DNA of 39,771 bases, taken from positions 1-39,771 of the IMG/VR virus record IMGVR_UViG_3300009702_000584; one strand, 5' to 3'. Shown here piece by piece: positions 1 through 7,900 of the stretch. The translations under genes and the position numbers were made by a program. The DNA is from a virus. Position 1 is the first letter of the stretch. The number at the start of each line of letters is the position of its first letter. The notes below the pieces were generated by a model. It had not been told where the DNA came from and did no database searches. It saw only the letters and a list, made by a program, of their open reading frames with translations.

Positions 1-437
1 AGCAGCCAGATACCTCGGACCAGGACAAGGGTCGTTGTGAAGTGGACCAGAGCGACAAGGGCGCCCGCGAGCAGGTCTGCATCTGTTGTTTGCGTCAAAA
101 GCCCGATGAGTGAAGCCAGCACGACTTGCAATGCCCACCAGAAAACGGCGACAAGGACCCACGCGAACGCCCCCCAGGTCGTCATCTCGGCCCCGATCCT
201 CAGTTTCCTGAGAAACTCGGGCGAGGCGAAAATCAGGGCATCGCTCTTGAGGGAATCTTCGATGGGTGTCGCGCACTCGGGGCAGCGGGCGTCGCGGGTG
301 AGCCCGTGGAGTTCGTAGCCACACTTGCAGCAGTTGATCCCGCGTGGGAGGGTGGTTTTCGAAGCCGAATCTGGCGGCTCGCCCGGGTCCTCGGCGGGTA
401 TTGGCTCCGGGCTTGTGTCGTCGGGTCCAGTGTTCAT
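1..437 (-). CDS. Zinc-ribbon membrane protein, C-terminus cut by window edge
   Basis: This frame opens with ATG at 435-437 and stays open to base 1, so at least 145 residues are coded and the end is missing. Residues 1-30 are Pro/Glu/Asp-rich. A zinc-ribbon-like knuckle follows, with Cys36/Cys39 in CCKCGYEL and Cys52/Cys55 in CPEC. After a short amphipathic stretch there are two hydrophobic segments, around residues 83-105 and 110-140, that look membrane-spanning. The soluble zinc knuckle in front of helices suggests a cytoplasmic metal-binding head on an inner-membrane protein. No catalytic motif is visible and the function is unknown. It diverges from the prpD-like gene, with about 125 bases between the two starts. 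I recall this architecture as common in Phycisphaerae; that is memory, not a search. Confidence 0.75.
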   Translation of the reverse strand, partial: MNTGPDDTSPEPIPAEDPGEPPDSASKTTLPRGINCCKCGYELHGLTRDARCPECATPIEDSLKSDALIFASPEFLRKLRIGAEMTTWGAFAWVLVAVFWWALQVVLASLIGLLTQTTDADLLAGALVALVHFTTTLVLVRGIWL

Positions 438-561
438 GCTCGGGTGCAAACTTCTGAGGTAATGGGCCGAAGTGGCGGGCTAAACTCTCCGAGCCCCGGA
501 TTTCACGCCAGTGTGAGTCGGGGACATCGCCGAGATGATACTTCGACGCGGAGGAGTGAGC

Positions 562-1995
562 GTGAGCCAAGCATTCAAGACGGACGGATTTCTCAGTTAC
601 GACCTGGCCCGGTGGGCGTGCCATCTGACCTATGACGACCTGAGCCCCGAGGCCATTGAGCGCGCCAAGGCGTTCTGGTTCGACTCGCTCGGGTGCGCCC
701 TGGGCGGGAGTCGGCAGGAGGACGCGGTGATCCTGCTGGCCCATCATCGGGAGATGGCGGGGGACACGCAGGGCCCGTGTACCTGTTTTGTGTCGGGGTT
801 CAAGACCAACCCGGTTGATGCAGCCCTGCTCAACAGCCACATGATTCGCTCGATGGATTTCAACGACATCTACTGGAAAGCCGACCCGAGCCACCCGAGC
901 GATATTCTCGGGGCGCCGCTCGCCCTGTGCGAGTTCAAGGCGCTCGGCGGCAAGGACCTGATCCTCGCGACCGTCATCGCCTACGAGATCGAGATGAGGC
1001 TCGTCGAGATCGGTCGTCCCGGCGTGCGCGAGTATGGGTGGCACCATGCGACGCTGACGGGTTTCGCGTCGCCGTTCTCGGCCGGGCGGGTGCTCGGGCT
1101 CAGTGTCGAGCAGATGGTCAACGCGGTGGGGATTTGTGCGAGCCGAACTGGTTCGCTCGGCGCGGTGACAGCGGGCAAACTGACGAATATGAAGAACACG
1201 GTCGATCCGTGGACGGCCCGGATGGGCGTCGAGTCCGCGATGCTCGCGTCTCGCGGGTATTCGGGGCCGGAGCACATTTTCGATGGCAAGGAAGGGCTTT
1301 TCCATGTCTTCGGGCACAGTGTGCATGATGGGAAGCCGTGTTCGTTTGACGCCGAGGCGTTGATTGCCGATCTGCCCGCATCGCCCGAGGCCCACTACCG
1401 CATCGTCGATTGCGGCATGAAGAGTTTTCCGATCGAGGCTCTGAGCCATGCGCCGCTCACCGCGATGATGAAGTGTGTTGCGGAGAACGGGATCAAGGCG
1501 GAGGATGTGGCCGAGATCAAGGTCGAGGTGATCGCGCGGGCGGCCGACATTCTCGGCGACCCGCACAAGTATCGCCCGACCGGCAAGGAGACGGCCGACC
1601 ATTCGCTGCCCTATTGCATGGCGGTGGGGCTTGTCGATGGCATGGTTACGCCTTTGCAGTTCAAGAGCGAGCGCATCGCGGATAAGAGCCTTGAGCCGAT
1701 CATGGACATGGTCAAGGTGGTGCCCAACGACGAGTTCGAGGCGTTGTTCCCGGAGTATCAGCCGAGCCGCGTGACGCTGACACTCAAGGACGGGCGGAAG
1801 TTCGACAAGCGCGTCGATGTCCCCAAGGGCGACCCTCGCGACCCGATGACCATCGACGAGATCGCGGTCAAGGCAAGGGCTCTGGGCAAGGAGATCGTCG
1901 GCGAGGCTCGGGTGGATGCGATTCGTGACTGCGTGCTCGGGCTTGAGGATTTGGAGACGGTTGAGCCACTCATGGCGTTGATGACGAGGGAGTGA
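562..1995 (+). CDS. MmgE/PrpD-family protein (2-methylcitrate dehydratase-like)
   Basis: The 477-residue product matches the MmgE/PrpD family in length (E. coli PrpD is 483 residues). Family landmarks are present: an N-terminal helix ending in DSLGCALGG, an SMDFND...HPSD segment corresponding to the PrpD LDFNDTW...HPSD motif, an FPIEALSHAP segment and TADHSLPY towards the C-terminus. PrpD dehydrates 2-methylcitrate in propionate catabolism, but the family also includes cis-aconitate decarboxylases and many members of unknown substrate. No prpB or prpC neighbour is visible, so the substrate is open. I chose GTG at 562 because GGAGGAG lies just upstream and the protein then begins MSQAFKTDG; an in-frame ATG at 535 would add nine residues. 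The TGA stop overlaps the galactokinase start (TGATG). Confidence 0.88.
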   Translation: MSQAFKTDGFLSYDLARWACHLTYDDLSPEAIERAKAFWFDSLGCALGGSRQEDAVILLAHHREMAGDTQGPCTCFVSGFKTNPVDAALLNSHMIRSMDFNDIYWKADPSHPSDILGAPLALCEFKALGGKDLILATVIAYEIEMRLVEIGRPGVREYGWHHATLTGFASPFSAGRVLGLSVEQMVNAVGICASRTGSLGAVTAGKLTNMKNTVDPWTARMGVESAMLASRGYSGPEHIFDGKEGLFHVFGHSVHDGKPCSFDAEALIADLPASPEAHYRIVDCGMKSFPIEALSHAPLTAMMKCVAENGIKAEDVAEIKVEVIARAADILGDPHKYRPTGKETADHSLPYCMAVGLVDGMVTPLQFKSERIADKSLEPIMDMVKVVPNDEFEALFPEYQPSRVTLTLKDGRKFDKRVDVPKGDPRDPMTIDEIAVKARALGKEIVGEARVDAIRDCVLGLEDLETVEPLMALMTRE

Positions 1996-2801
1996 TGCCG
2001 GGCGAAGGTGCAAGAGCGAGCCACGACCGGGAGGGAGTGGACCCGGCCGTCCGGGCCATGAGGCTTTATGGCCGGTGTTTCCAGTCCCCCCCCGCGTCGA
2101 TCGCCGATGCTCCCGGTCGGGTGAATCTCATCGGGGAGCACACGGACTACAACGACGGGTTCGTGCTCCCGATGGCGATCGGTCTGCGGACCTGTGTGGC
2201 CAGCGGGCCGAGCGGGGATGGACGGTGGCACTTGGTCAGTGAGCATCAGCCAACGCCAGTTCGGTTCGATGGCTCCGCGGTGTGGGATCAGTCGCGGCGT
2301 GACTGGACGGCGTCTATCCGTGGCGTGATCGCTGGTTTTGCGGCGGCTGGGCATGAAACGGAGCCGCTGTGCGTGGCGGTGGCCGGTGATGTTCCGGTGG
2401 GGGCCGGGCTTTCGAGTTCGGCAGCGCTTGAGGTGGCATCGGCATCGGCGCTCGAAATCTTGCTCCGGGTTTCGCTCGATCCGATGGACAAGGCTCTGCT
2501 CTGTCAGAAGGCCGAGCGGGAGTTCGCGGGTGTGCCCTGCGGGCTCATGGATCAGGCAGCGTGTGTGTTTGGTGATGCTGGGGAAGCGTGGGCCGGTTGG
2601 AAACCTATGCACAAGTCGCCGTCCAACCTGCCCCCATCGGCGTGGGCAGGTGTCGCGGTCGGCGCAAGAGAACACTCGCCGGGTTGTGCGCCCGTGGCGA
2701 GTGTCTCGTTGAATCCGCGTGATGTGCTTTCGGTCGGACGCACGATAGCAGTATCGTCAGGTTCACCGCCATTCCGCAAGTCGATATTCTCTATTTTGTA
2801 G
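1995..2801 (+). pseudogene. galK: Galactokinase, 5' half only, interrupted by prophage
   Basis: Galactokinase (GHMP kinase family) phosphorylates galactose in the Leloir pathway. From ATG 1995 the frame carries the galactose-binding signature GRVNLIGEHTDYN at residues 41-53, the phosphate-binding GLSSSAALE loop near 138-146, and PCGLMDQ at about 181-187. These are the landmarks of the first half of a protein usually 350-400 residues long. After about residue 195-200 (near base 2,580-2,595) the translation has no galactokinase character and stops at 2801. That point coincides with the end of the integrase gene on the other strand. The second half, with the third GHMP motif, is absent, so the gene should be inactive in this lysogen unless excision restores it. 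ATG 2058 is an alternative start. The exact junction cannot be fixed from one end. Confidence 0.85.
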
Positions 2802-3808
2802 TTCTCCACACCGCCACAATGCGCTGAACCTTCGTTCATATAACAGCTTGCAAGGTCAATCTTTTTTTTTTCCACAGCCCATGAAAGCAAGTTTGCGGCC
2901 TCAGTTTGCTTGAGTTGCTCGGTATCGGTGTAGATGTCGAGTGTCGTTTTCAGGTTTGCGTGCCCGAGCCGCATCTGCGCGACCTTGGGATGCACATCGG
3001 CCATGGCCAGGTGTGTTGCAGCAAATCGACGAAAAGAGTGAAGCGAGGCCTTTCTGCCCAAGTGGTCGAGTTCCTCGACTCCCGCCATGGCGATGTCCTG
3101 GTGTATCACTCTCCAGCTGGGCTCTTCGAAGACCAGATCGTCTCGGTCGCCGAGCAGGCGGCCCTGTCTTGCTTCAGCGAGCCATGTGGCATCCTCCTTC
3201 GTCAAGACCACCACACGACCCTTGCCAGCCTTCCGGGTCAGCCCGGCGGGCAGCGTGACACGGGGCGGTTCAGCATCGAGCTCGAAGTTCCTCCATCGCA
3301 GGACCAGGGCTTCAGTCTTACGCATGGCGGTGATGGCCAAAAATCGGTAGAAATCTGCCCGAAGAACCCGCTCACCGTTCCGTTTTCGGACCTTCGGTTG
3401 CTCGGACGCCTCATCCTCCCGGGCAACTCTGATCAGAGCCTGGACCTCATCGAGTGTGAAAGCACGCTTCTTCTGTCGGTCTTGGCGCCACCGGTCGATG
3501 TTCTCGGCTGGGTTGTGACTGAGGAGTTCCGCTCTCTTCGCCCAGTTATAGAACGCACGGATTGCGCTGAGCTTGTTGTTTCGGCTGCTCGCCTTGATCG
3601 AGCCTGACGAGCAATAGGCCTCCACATGGCGTCGGTTCACCGACTCAAGACCGCAACCAGAGTGCTCACAGAGGGTTCGGAGCATAGAAATGACCGAAGT
3701 TGCGTAGTGCTGGGTCCGGCGATCGGTCATATATCGCTCGTATTCAGCGATGATCTCGCCGCTGCTATACGCATCGACCTGCATCTGATCTTCGCCCGTG
3801 GTGGGCAT
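2552..3808 (-). CDS. int: Tyrosine recombinase (prophage integrase)
   Basis: A 418-residue site-specific recombinase that would integrate and excise the prophage. A core-binding (SAM-like) N-terminal domain at about residues 20-110 precedes the catalytic domain. Visible active-site elements are Arg163 in AMRKTEALVLRW, HSFRR at 257-261 (His257, Arg260), His283 in LGHANLKTT and the nucleophile Tyr293 in TTLDIY. The fold should end near residue 310. About 108 further residues follow, of low-complexity character, and the TGA stop lies in recognisable galK sequence, so the last residues may be host-encoded and differ in the free phage. I chose ATG 3808 because GAGGAG sits 8 bases upstream. The frame is open further back (ATG 3907 and 4078), and a stretch from 3907 looks plausible as coding, so a longer form cannot be excluded. 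Confidence 0.9.
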   Translation of the reverse strand: MPTTGEDQMQVDAYSSGEIIAEYERYMTDRRTQHYATSVISMLRTLCEHSGCGLESVNRRHVEAYCSSGSIKASSRNNKLSAIRAFYNWAKRAELLSHNPAENIDRWRQDRQKKRAFTLDEVQALIRVAREDEASEQPKVRKRNGERVLRADFYRFLAITAMRKTEALVLRWRNFELDAEPPRVTLPAGLTRKAGKGRVVVLTKEDATWLAEARQGRLLGDRDDLVFEEPSWRVIHQDIAMAGVEELDHLGRKASLHSFRRFAATHLAMADVHPKVAQMRLGHANLKTTLDIYTDTEQLKQTEAANLLSWAVEKKKIDLASCYMNEGSAHCGGVENYKIENIDLRNGGEPDDTAIVRPTESTSRGFNETLATGAQPGECSLAPTATPAHADGGRLDGDLCIGFQPAHASPASPNTHAA

Positions 3809-4030
3809 TTCGTGATCTCCTCGGTTGGGCGGGATAATAGTGATCCGAATCATGGAACCATCGGCAACCTCAAACTTATGGTCGCCCAGCACAAAAACAA
3901 TGGCCATCGCCTCCCAGCCTATCTGATCAGGTGGGGGAGACGCAAGCCTTTTGTTCGAGAATGCCGAATAAGCGGTTGTGTTCGGTTCACTTGACCTCGC
4001 GCCATACAAGTCCCTATCGTAGTGCGGAAT

Positions 4031-4093
4031 CCTGTCCGGGAACCGAACAAACCAAAGAGCAGACCACGCCAGCCGCAACGCACCCCGGACAGG
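4031..4093. promoter_or_regulatory. Inverted repeat in the int / small-gene divergent region
   Basis: CCTGTCCGGG at 4031-4040 and CCCGGACAGG at 4084-4093 form a perfect 10-base inverted repeat separated by 43 bases. An 8-base direct repeat, GTACACGC, occurs at 4093-4100 and 4116-4123, and a 5-base hairpin CACGC/GCGTG spans 4119-4133. The 339-base stretch 3809-4147 between the integrase and the plus-strand small gene has no other convincing gene. The repeats may be operator or arm-type integrase sites; this is inference. Confidence 0.45.
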
Positions 4094-4147
4094 TACACGC
4101 GGATGGCTGGTCTGCGTACACGCCTTGTGCGTGGAAAGGAATCAGTT

Positions 4148-4309
4148 ATGTCGAAAGTAGGTCCGTGGCATTCGATCAAGTCAGGTGTTCATCACAACAA
4201 CACCGAATGTAACACAGGAAATAACATCGAGCGGGAAAACCGCGCGAGTGGCACAGGCGGGAAACCACTGTGTGACGAGTGCAAACGACTCAACGCAAAG
4301 GGCCGGTAG
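4148..4309 (+). CDS. Small zinc-site protein of 53 residues, plus strand
   Basis: ATG at 4148 follows AAAGGA by 7 bases and codes 53 residues. The protein has an ordered, conserved-looking layout: a W-H-S-I-K-S-G start, then HHNNTEC, TGNNIERENR, GTGGKPLC and DEC. His15/His16, Cys21, Cys42 and Cys45 could bind one zinc in a treble-clef-like fold. I have the impression of similar short proteins beside mobile elements but can name no family. It is transcribed away from the integrase and opposite to the virion genes, and its last 20 bases overlap the convergent minus-strand gene. This orientation is what one expects of a gene expressed in the lysogen. Function is unknown. Confidence 0.7.
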   Translation: MSKVGPWHSIKSGVHHNNTECNTGNNIERENRASGTGGKPLCDECKRLNAKGR

Positions 4310-4607
4310 CGCTCTTGGCTGAGAAAGTCATTTCCCAGATTGGTCCGGTGGGCTCGCCGTCAACGATCGGCCAAGCCCGCCGGATCGACGAAACCGGCAT
4401 CGCGTGTTGCTGCGCAATCGCCAGTGCCCGCAATCCTTCCGAACGATCACCGTGAAAACGGATCGTCGGTTCCGGGAAACAGTGCCCCTCGCCACCTTCG
4501 CATGATTCGTAGGTTTCGATACCGGCTCCATGCAGTATCTGCACATAGGGCGCAATTCCTGCATCGAGCGGCGTCTCGGGTTGGCACGGGCTTATCTGCA
4601 CGGTCAT
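4290..4607 (-). CDS. Conserved phage hypothetical protein
   Basis: From ATG 4607 the product has 105 residues beginning MTVQISPCQPE. A block reading ILHGAGIETYESCEGG followed by EGHCFPEPTIRFHG looks strongly conserved and resembles short phage proteins I remember only as hypothetical. There is no signal peptide, membrane segment or nuclease motif. An in-frame ATG at 4685 would add 26 residues, but neither start has a good ribosome site. The stop end overlaps the plus-strand small gene by 20 bases. It lies between int and the polyvalent-protein gene and is separated from the latter by a plus-strand ORF, so it is probably not co-transcribed with the virion operon. Confidence 0.6.
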   Translation of the reverse strand: MTVQISPCQPETPLDAGIAPYVQILHGAGIETYESCEGGEGHCFPEPTIRFHGDRSEGLRALAIAQQHAMPVSSIRRAWPIVDGEPTGPIWEMTFSAKSATGPLR

Positions 4608-4710
4608 CACAGAATCATATCGCACTTCGCGTGCCAACTTACGGCAACCGGCGCCAAATACGCCTACCTGGTGGATCGTGCTCATCGAGCAGCGGTGCCT
4701 ACGCTATGCT

Positions 4711-4911
4711 ATGAGCCTTCAACCACACCGTAGTGCGTCCCGGACTTTGCATGCAGTCAACACCGTTTTGCTTCTCATCGCCATCATTCTTCTGGCGATG
4801 ACTTGGCGCGAAGTGAGTGGGTGGCGAGGCGATTTTCAGGAGTTTCAAACGGACTTTGGCATGAACGATGCGGGCGGCAACGGCTACTTCCGAATCCGTC
4901 AAAGGCCCTAA
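4711..4911 (+). CDS. Possible one-helix membrane protein, plus strand
   Basis: ATG 4711 opens a 66-residue frame. A basic N-terminus (QPHRSASRTLH) precedes one clear hydrophobic helix, about residues 17-33 (NTVLLLIAIILLAMTW), and an acidic, aromatic tail follows. This is a typical N-in/C-out small membrane protein. No good ribosome site is visible, and the frame could start at 4678. The stop overlaps the end of the converging polyvalent-protein gene by four bases, which suits a real gene ending there. In a prophage such proteins can act in superinfection exclusion or lysis control, but nothing here shows which. Confidence 0.5.
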   Translation: MSLQPHRSASRTLHAVNTVLLLIAIILLAMTWREVSGWRGDFQEFQTDFGMNDAGGNGYFRIRQRP

Positions 4912-7900
4912 GGTCCACGCCTCCGAGTACGCCGCCCTGGCGGAGCGTGCTCGTCGAGCAGCGGCGTCTCCGACCGTTCGCCTTTCTTTGTCGAGTTCAC
5001 AAGGCGGTTCGCTTCTCGCATGAGGCGGTCCGCAGTTTTGGCATCGGAATCCTCACCTGTCATTCGCATCTCTGAGATGACTTTGCGATAACGCTTAAGT
5101 TCATCTTCGACACTCAGCACAGTTGAAAACATCTCTCTTGTCTTCTCGGCCTCCCCTACACGGTCCGTCTCTTCGTAAGACTTGATCCATCCCATGGCAT
5201 TGGTCAGGTCAGTCTGGTTCTGGTAGAAGGTTTTGCGTGCAAAATATGGATCAGTGGTACCGTAGAACGATCGCAAGAATGGAACCTCACGCACCGGTGT
5301 CGCTTTGCCTTCAATGCTGTTGACGACAACACCCATGGTCTGCTTGAGCAATCGCCATGGACCGCCTCCTAGGAAATCCAGATAGTTTTCAATGATTTCG
5401 GGACTCACATCGACCGCACCGGGGCGGACATCGTCACCGCCAGTCGCTGCGTTCAACAGCTCGGCGACCTCTTTCGCCCACTTCGGTGTTCCCTTGTACG
5501 CCAGCTGAGAATCAGGAACATCAGCACCGAATGGAGGTTTCCGTGGCGAGATCGAAGCCCCATACCAATTCGTGTTTGTCGCCTGCTCGATAAGTGGTGT
5601 CAAGACATCAGGCATGATCGTCTGGACCGCCATGATCGACGGGTTTTCACCGCCGCCCGAGACACCAATCGGGCTGAATGCGCCTGCCGCGTTTGCCGAC
5701 ATTGAGACAGCGGCCTGTACTGGCGTCTTGTGACCGAGCATGACTGCCATGGCATCACTACCTGCCCCTTGAAGCACATTATATCCGTACGCCTGCGGAA
5801 ACTTGATTCGGTTTCCATCGGGGAGCATTACTATGGTGTTCATTGCCTTTTCATAGTCGGGTATTTTGATCCACTCATTAACACCGTCGTCATCCTCACC
5901 AGCAAACAGGAAGTTCAGGATATACAGGATTGCACCGAGGCCCATGGTCTTGCTCGCGATCCGTGCCGCAACAAGCTTTGCCCCCTGCTTCGGGTTTGAC
6001 CGGATCGACTTGACGACCTCGAAGTTACCCTGGATGCTCGCGTTGAAGAACATAAACGCGGAACCGATGCTAGCGGACCATTCGCCGCGACGGTTGAAGT
6101 TTACTGTAGCGTTCTTCGCACGACTCGAAGCTTCGTTCGGAGACAGACCGGCACGCCTGTGCTCGACATATGTAGTGAGTCGGCTCGCACTCTCAACAGC
6201 CTTGTTGATGTCTTCGATGAGCACTTTCAGCAAGATCAGGCGACGCCGAAGCCTGTTGATTGTGCCCGGCCCTTCCGACTTGAGCAGCCAGTCAAGAGCC
6301 TTCGCTTGATCTTCGACGCTCTGGAAGGACCAGAACCCAGCCTGCCCGCCATGGCTCACATACTCGCGGTAATGATCTACCCACTCTCCGGTTGCCCCCT
6401 CGGGGTCTCGTATGGCCTTCCAGGAGCCGTTTAATGCTGGTATCACCTTTGCCGGGATTCCTCGCAGGGGACGGACCCCCGGAACGCCTCGGGCGTCTGC
6501 GTTGAAGTATGCCGTCTGAACATCGCGCGCGAGATTTTTAGGTGCAAACTGCGGGTCTAATGCCGTTCGCAGATTGCCCATAAGCCGAGTTCCTCGGCCA
6601 AGCATCCTTAGAAAACCATTGATTTCTCTGTTGCCGAGCCGTTTCAACCCTCTTGCAAGAAGTGGGTCTCCAAGTGTGATATGGACAGGCTTGCCGTCGA
6701 TCTTGCCAGCAAGAACTTCGTCCGCCTCTTTCCATCTCGGATCGACTCCATACTCGACGATTCCAGTCTTCTCGTTGAAACTCGGCTTTATCTCTGGATG
6801 ATCGATCTTCCACAATTTCGGATCTGGGTTATCCTGGACGAATTTGTAGAAGGACTGCCACACGCGAAGACGCTCCGAACGCATGACCGCCCTGTTGATG
6901 TCGCCAAATGCGGTCGCCAATATGCTCTCGGGCTTTGTGATTCGCCCTAGGGACCGCTCATTTTCGCGTCCGCGCGTGTCGATGCCTTTGCCAGCACTGC
7001 CCTGCCGCTCTCCAACCGCGGAACCATCAGGACCCTTGAGCGGTGCGTACGCCTTGTATATCTTGAAGCTGTCAAACTCCTCCTGTGAAATGAGTCCCGA
7101 CTCGAGTTGAATTCGCAGCTTCTCTTCGTTCAGCAGGTCGAACTTCTGCGCTACCCGTTCGAGTGCCTTGAGTTTTCCCAGACTGGCATACTCGGCGATG
7201 ATCGCTCTGGCCTCGGAGGTTGCCATGCCCGAGCCTGACATGCCCTGCGCGCGGAATCTGGGATTAATCTTGGCGATATATGCGTTGCGTTCGCCCGCGT
7301 GCCGGGCATGCAGGTATTGATCTACTTCATCGCGAGTAAGTTTTTCCTGAGTAATTTGATCTCGAATCGGCTTCTTGAACTGGCGATCAATGCGACTCAG
7401 TTCCTCCGAAATTATTCCATGACTTCTCTCTTCGGTGTGGTAGGCGTCGTTGGCCTCATATGCATCAATCGTTCCACCCTGGCGGACAATCTCGTCCTGG
7501 ACATCCTTGAGCCGGACAATCTCGTCCTGGATGATTCGCTGGGCTTTCTTTGCCCTCCCTTCGACCGGAAGCGTGTACCCGGTGTCCAGAAACTCCGGGT
7601 CTTCAGAGACCCCTGGCGTCGGCCTCCGGCCCTCGACGGGGTTGTAGGTCTTGCGTCGTCCCGCATCCTTGATCGGCACCTGACGGCCAGTGAGCGGTAT
7701 GCCGGGGACCTTTTTCTTGTCGTCGTCGCCAAGCGCGAAGAGCGTGTCGTCCAGGCTGTCGAGTTCCGTCTGAAACTCGTCGATCGCCCGCTGGAAGGAC
7801 GGCTTGATAGTGCCCCTCTTGCCCATGCCGAGGCGTTTGTATTCCTCGATGCGATCTTGGAGTATCTTTCGCTTGGTCGCTCTCGCCTCGGAGTCCTGCC

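Noticed and set aside
126-635. Plus-strand frame of 169 codons at the left edge
   Set aside because: It mirrors the zinc-ribbon membrane protein and overlaps the prpD-like start region.
2500-2900. tRNA or tmRNA as integration target
   Set aside because: No cloverleaf or CCA-type end is visible; the sequence here is galactokinase coding sequence.
4677-4975. Two similar strings GTGCTC(A/G)TCGAGCAGCGG at about 4678 and 4949
   Set aside because: Only about 17 bases agree well, with differences around; too short to call an attachment site or duplication.
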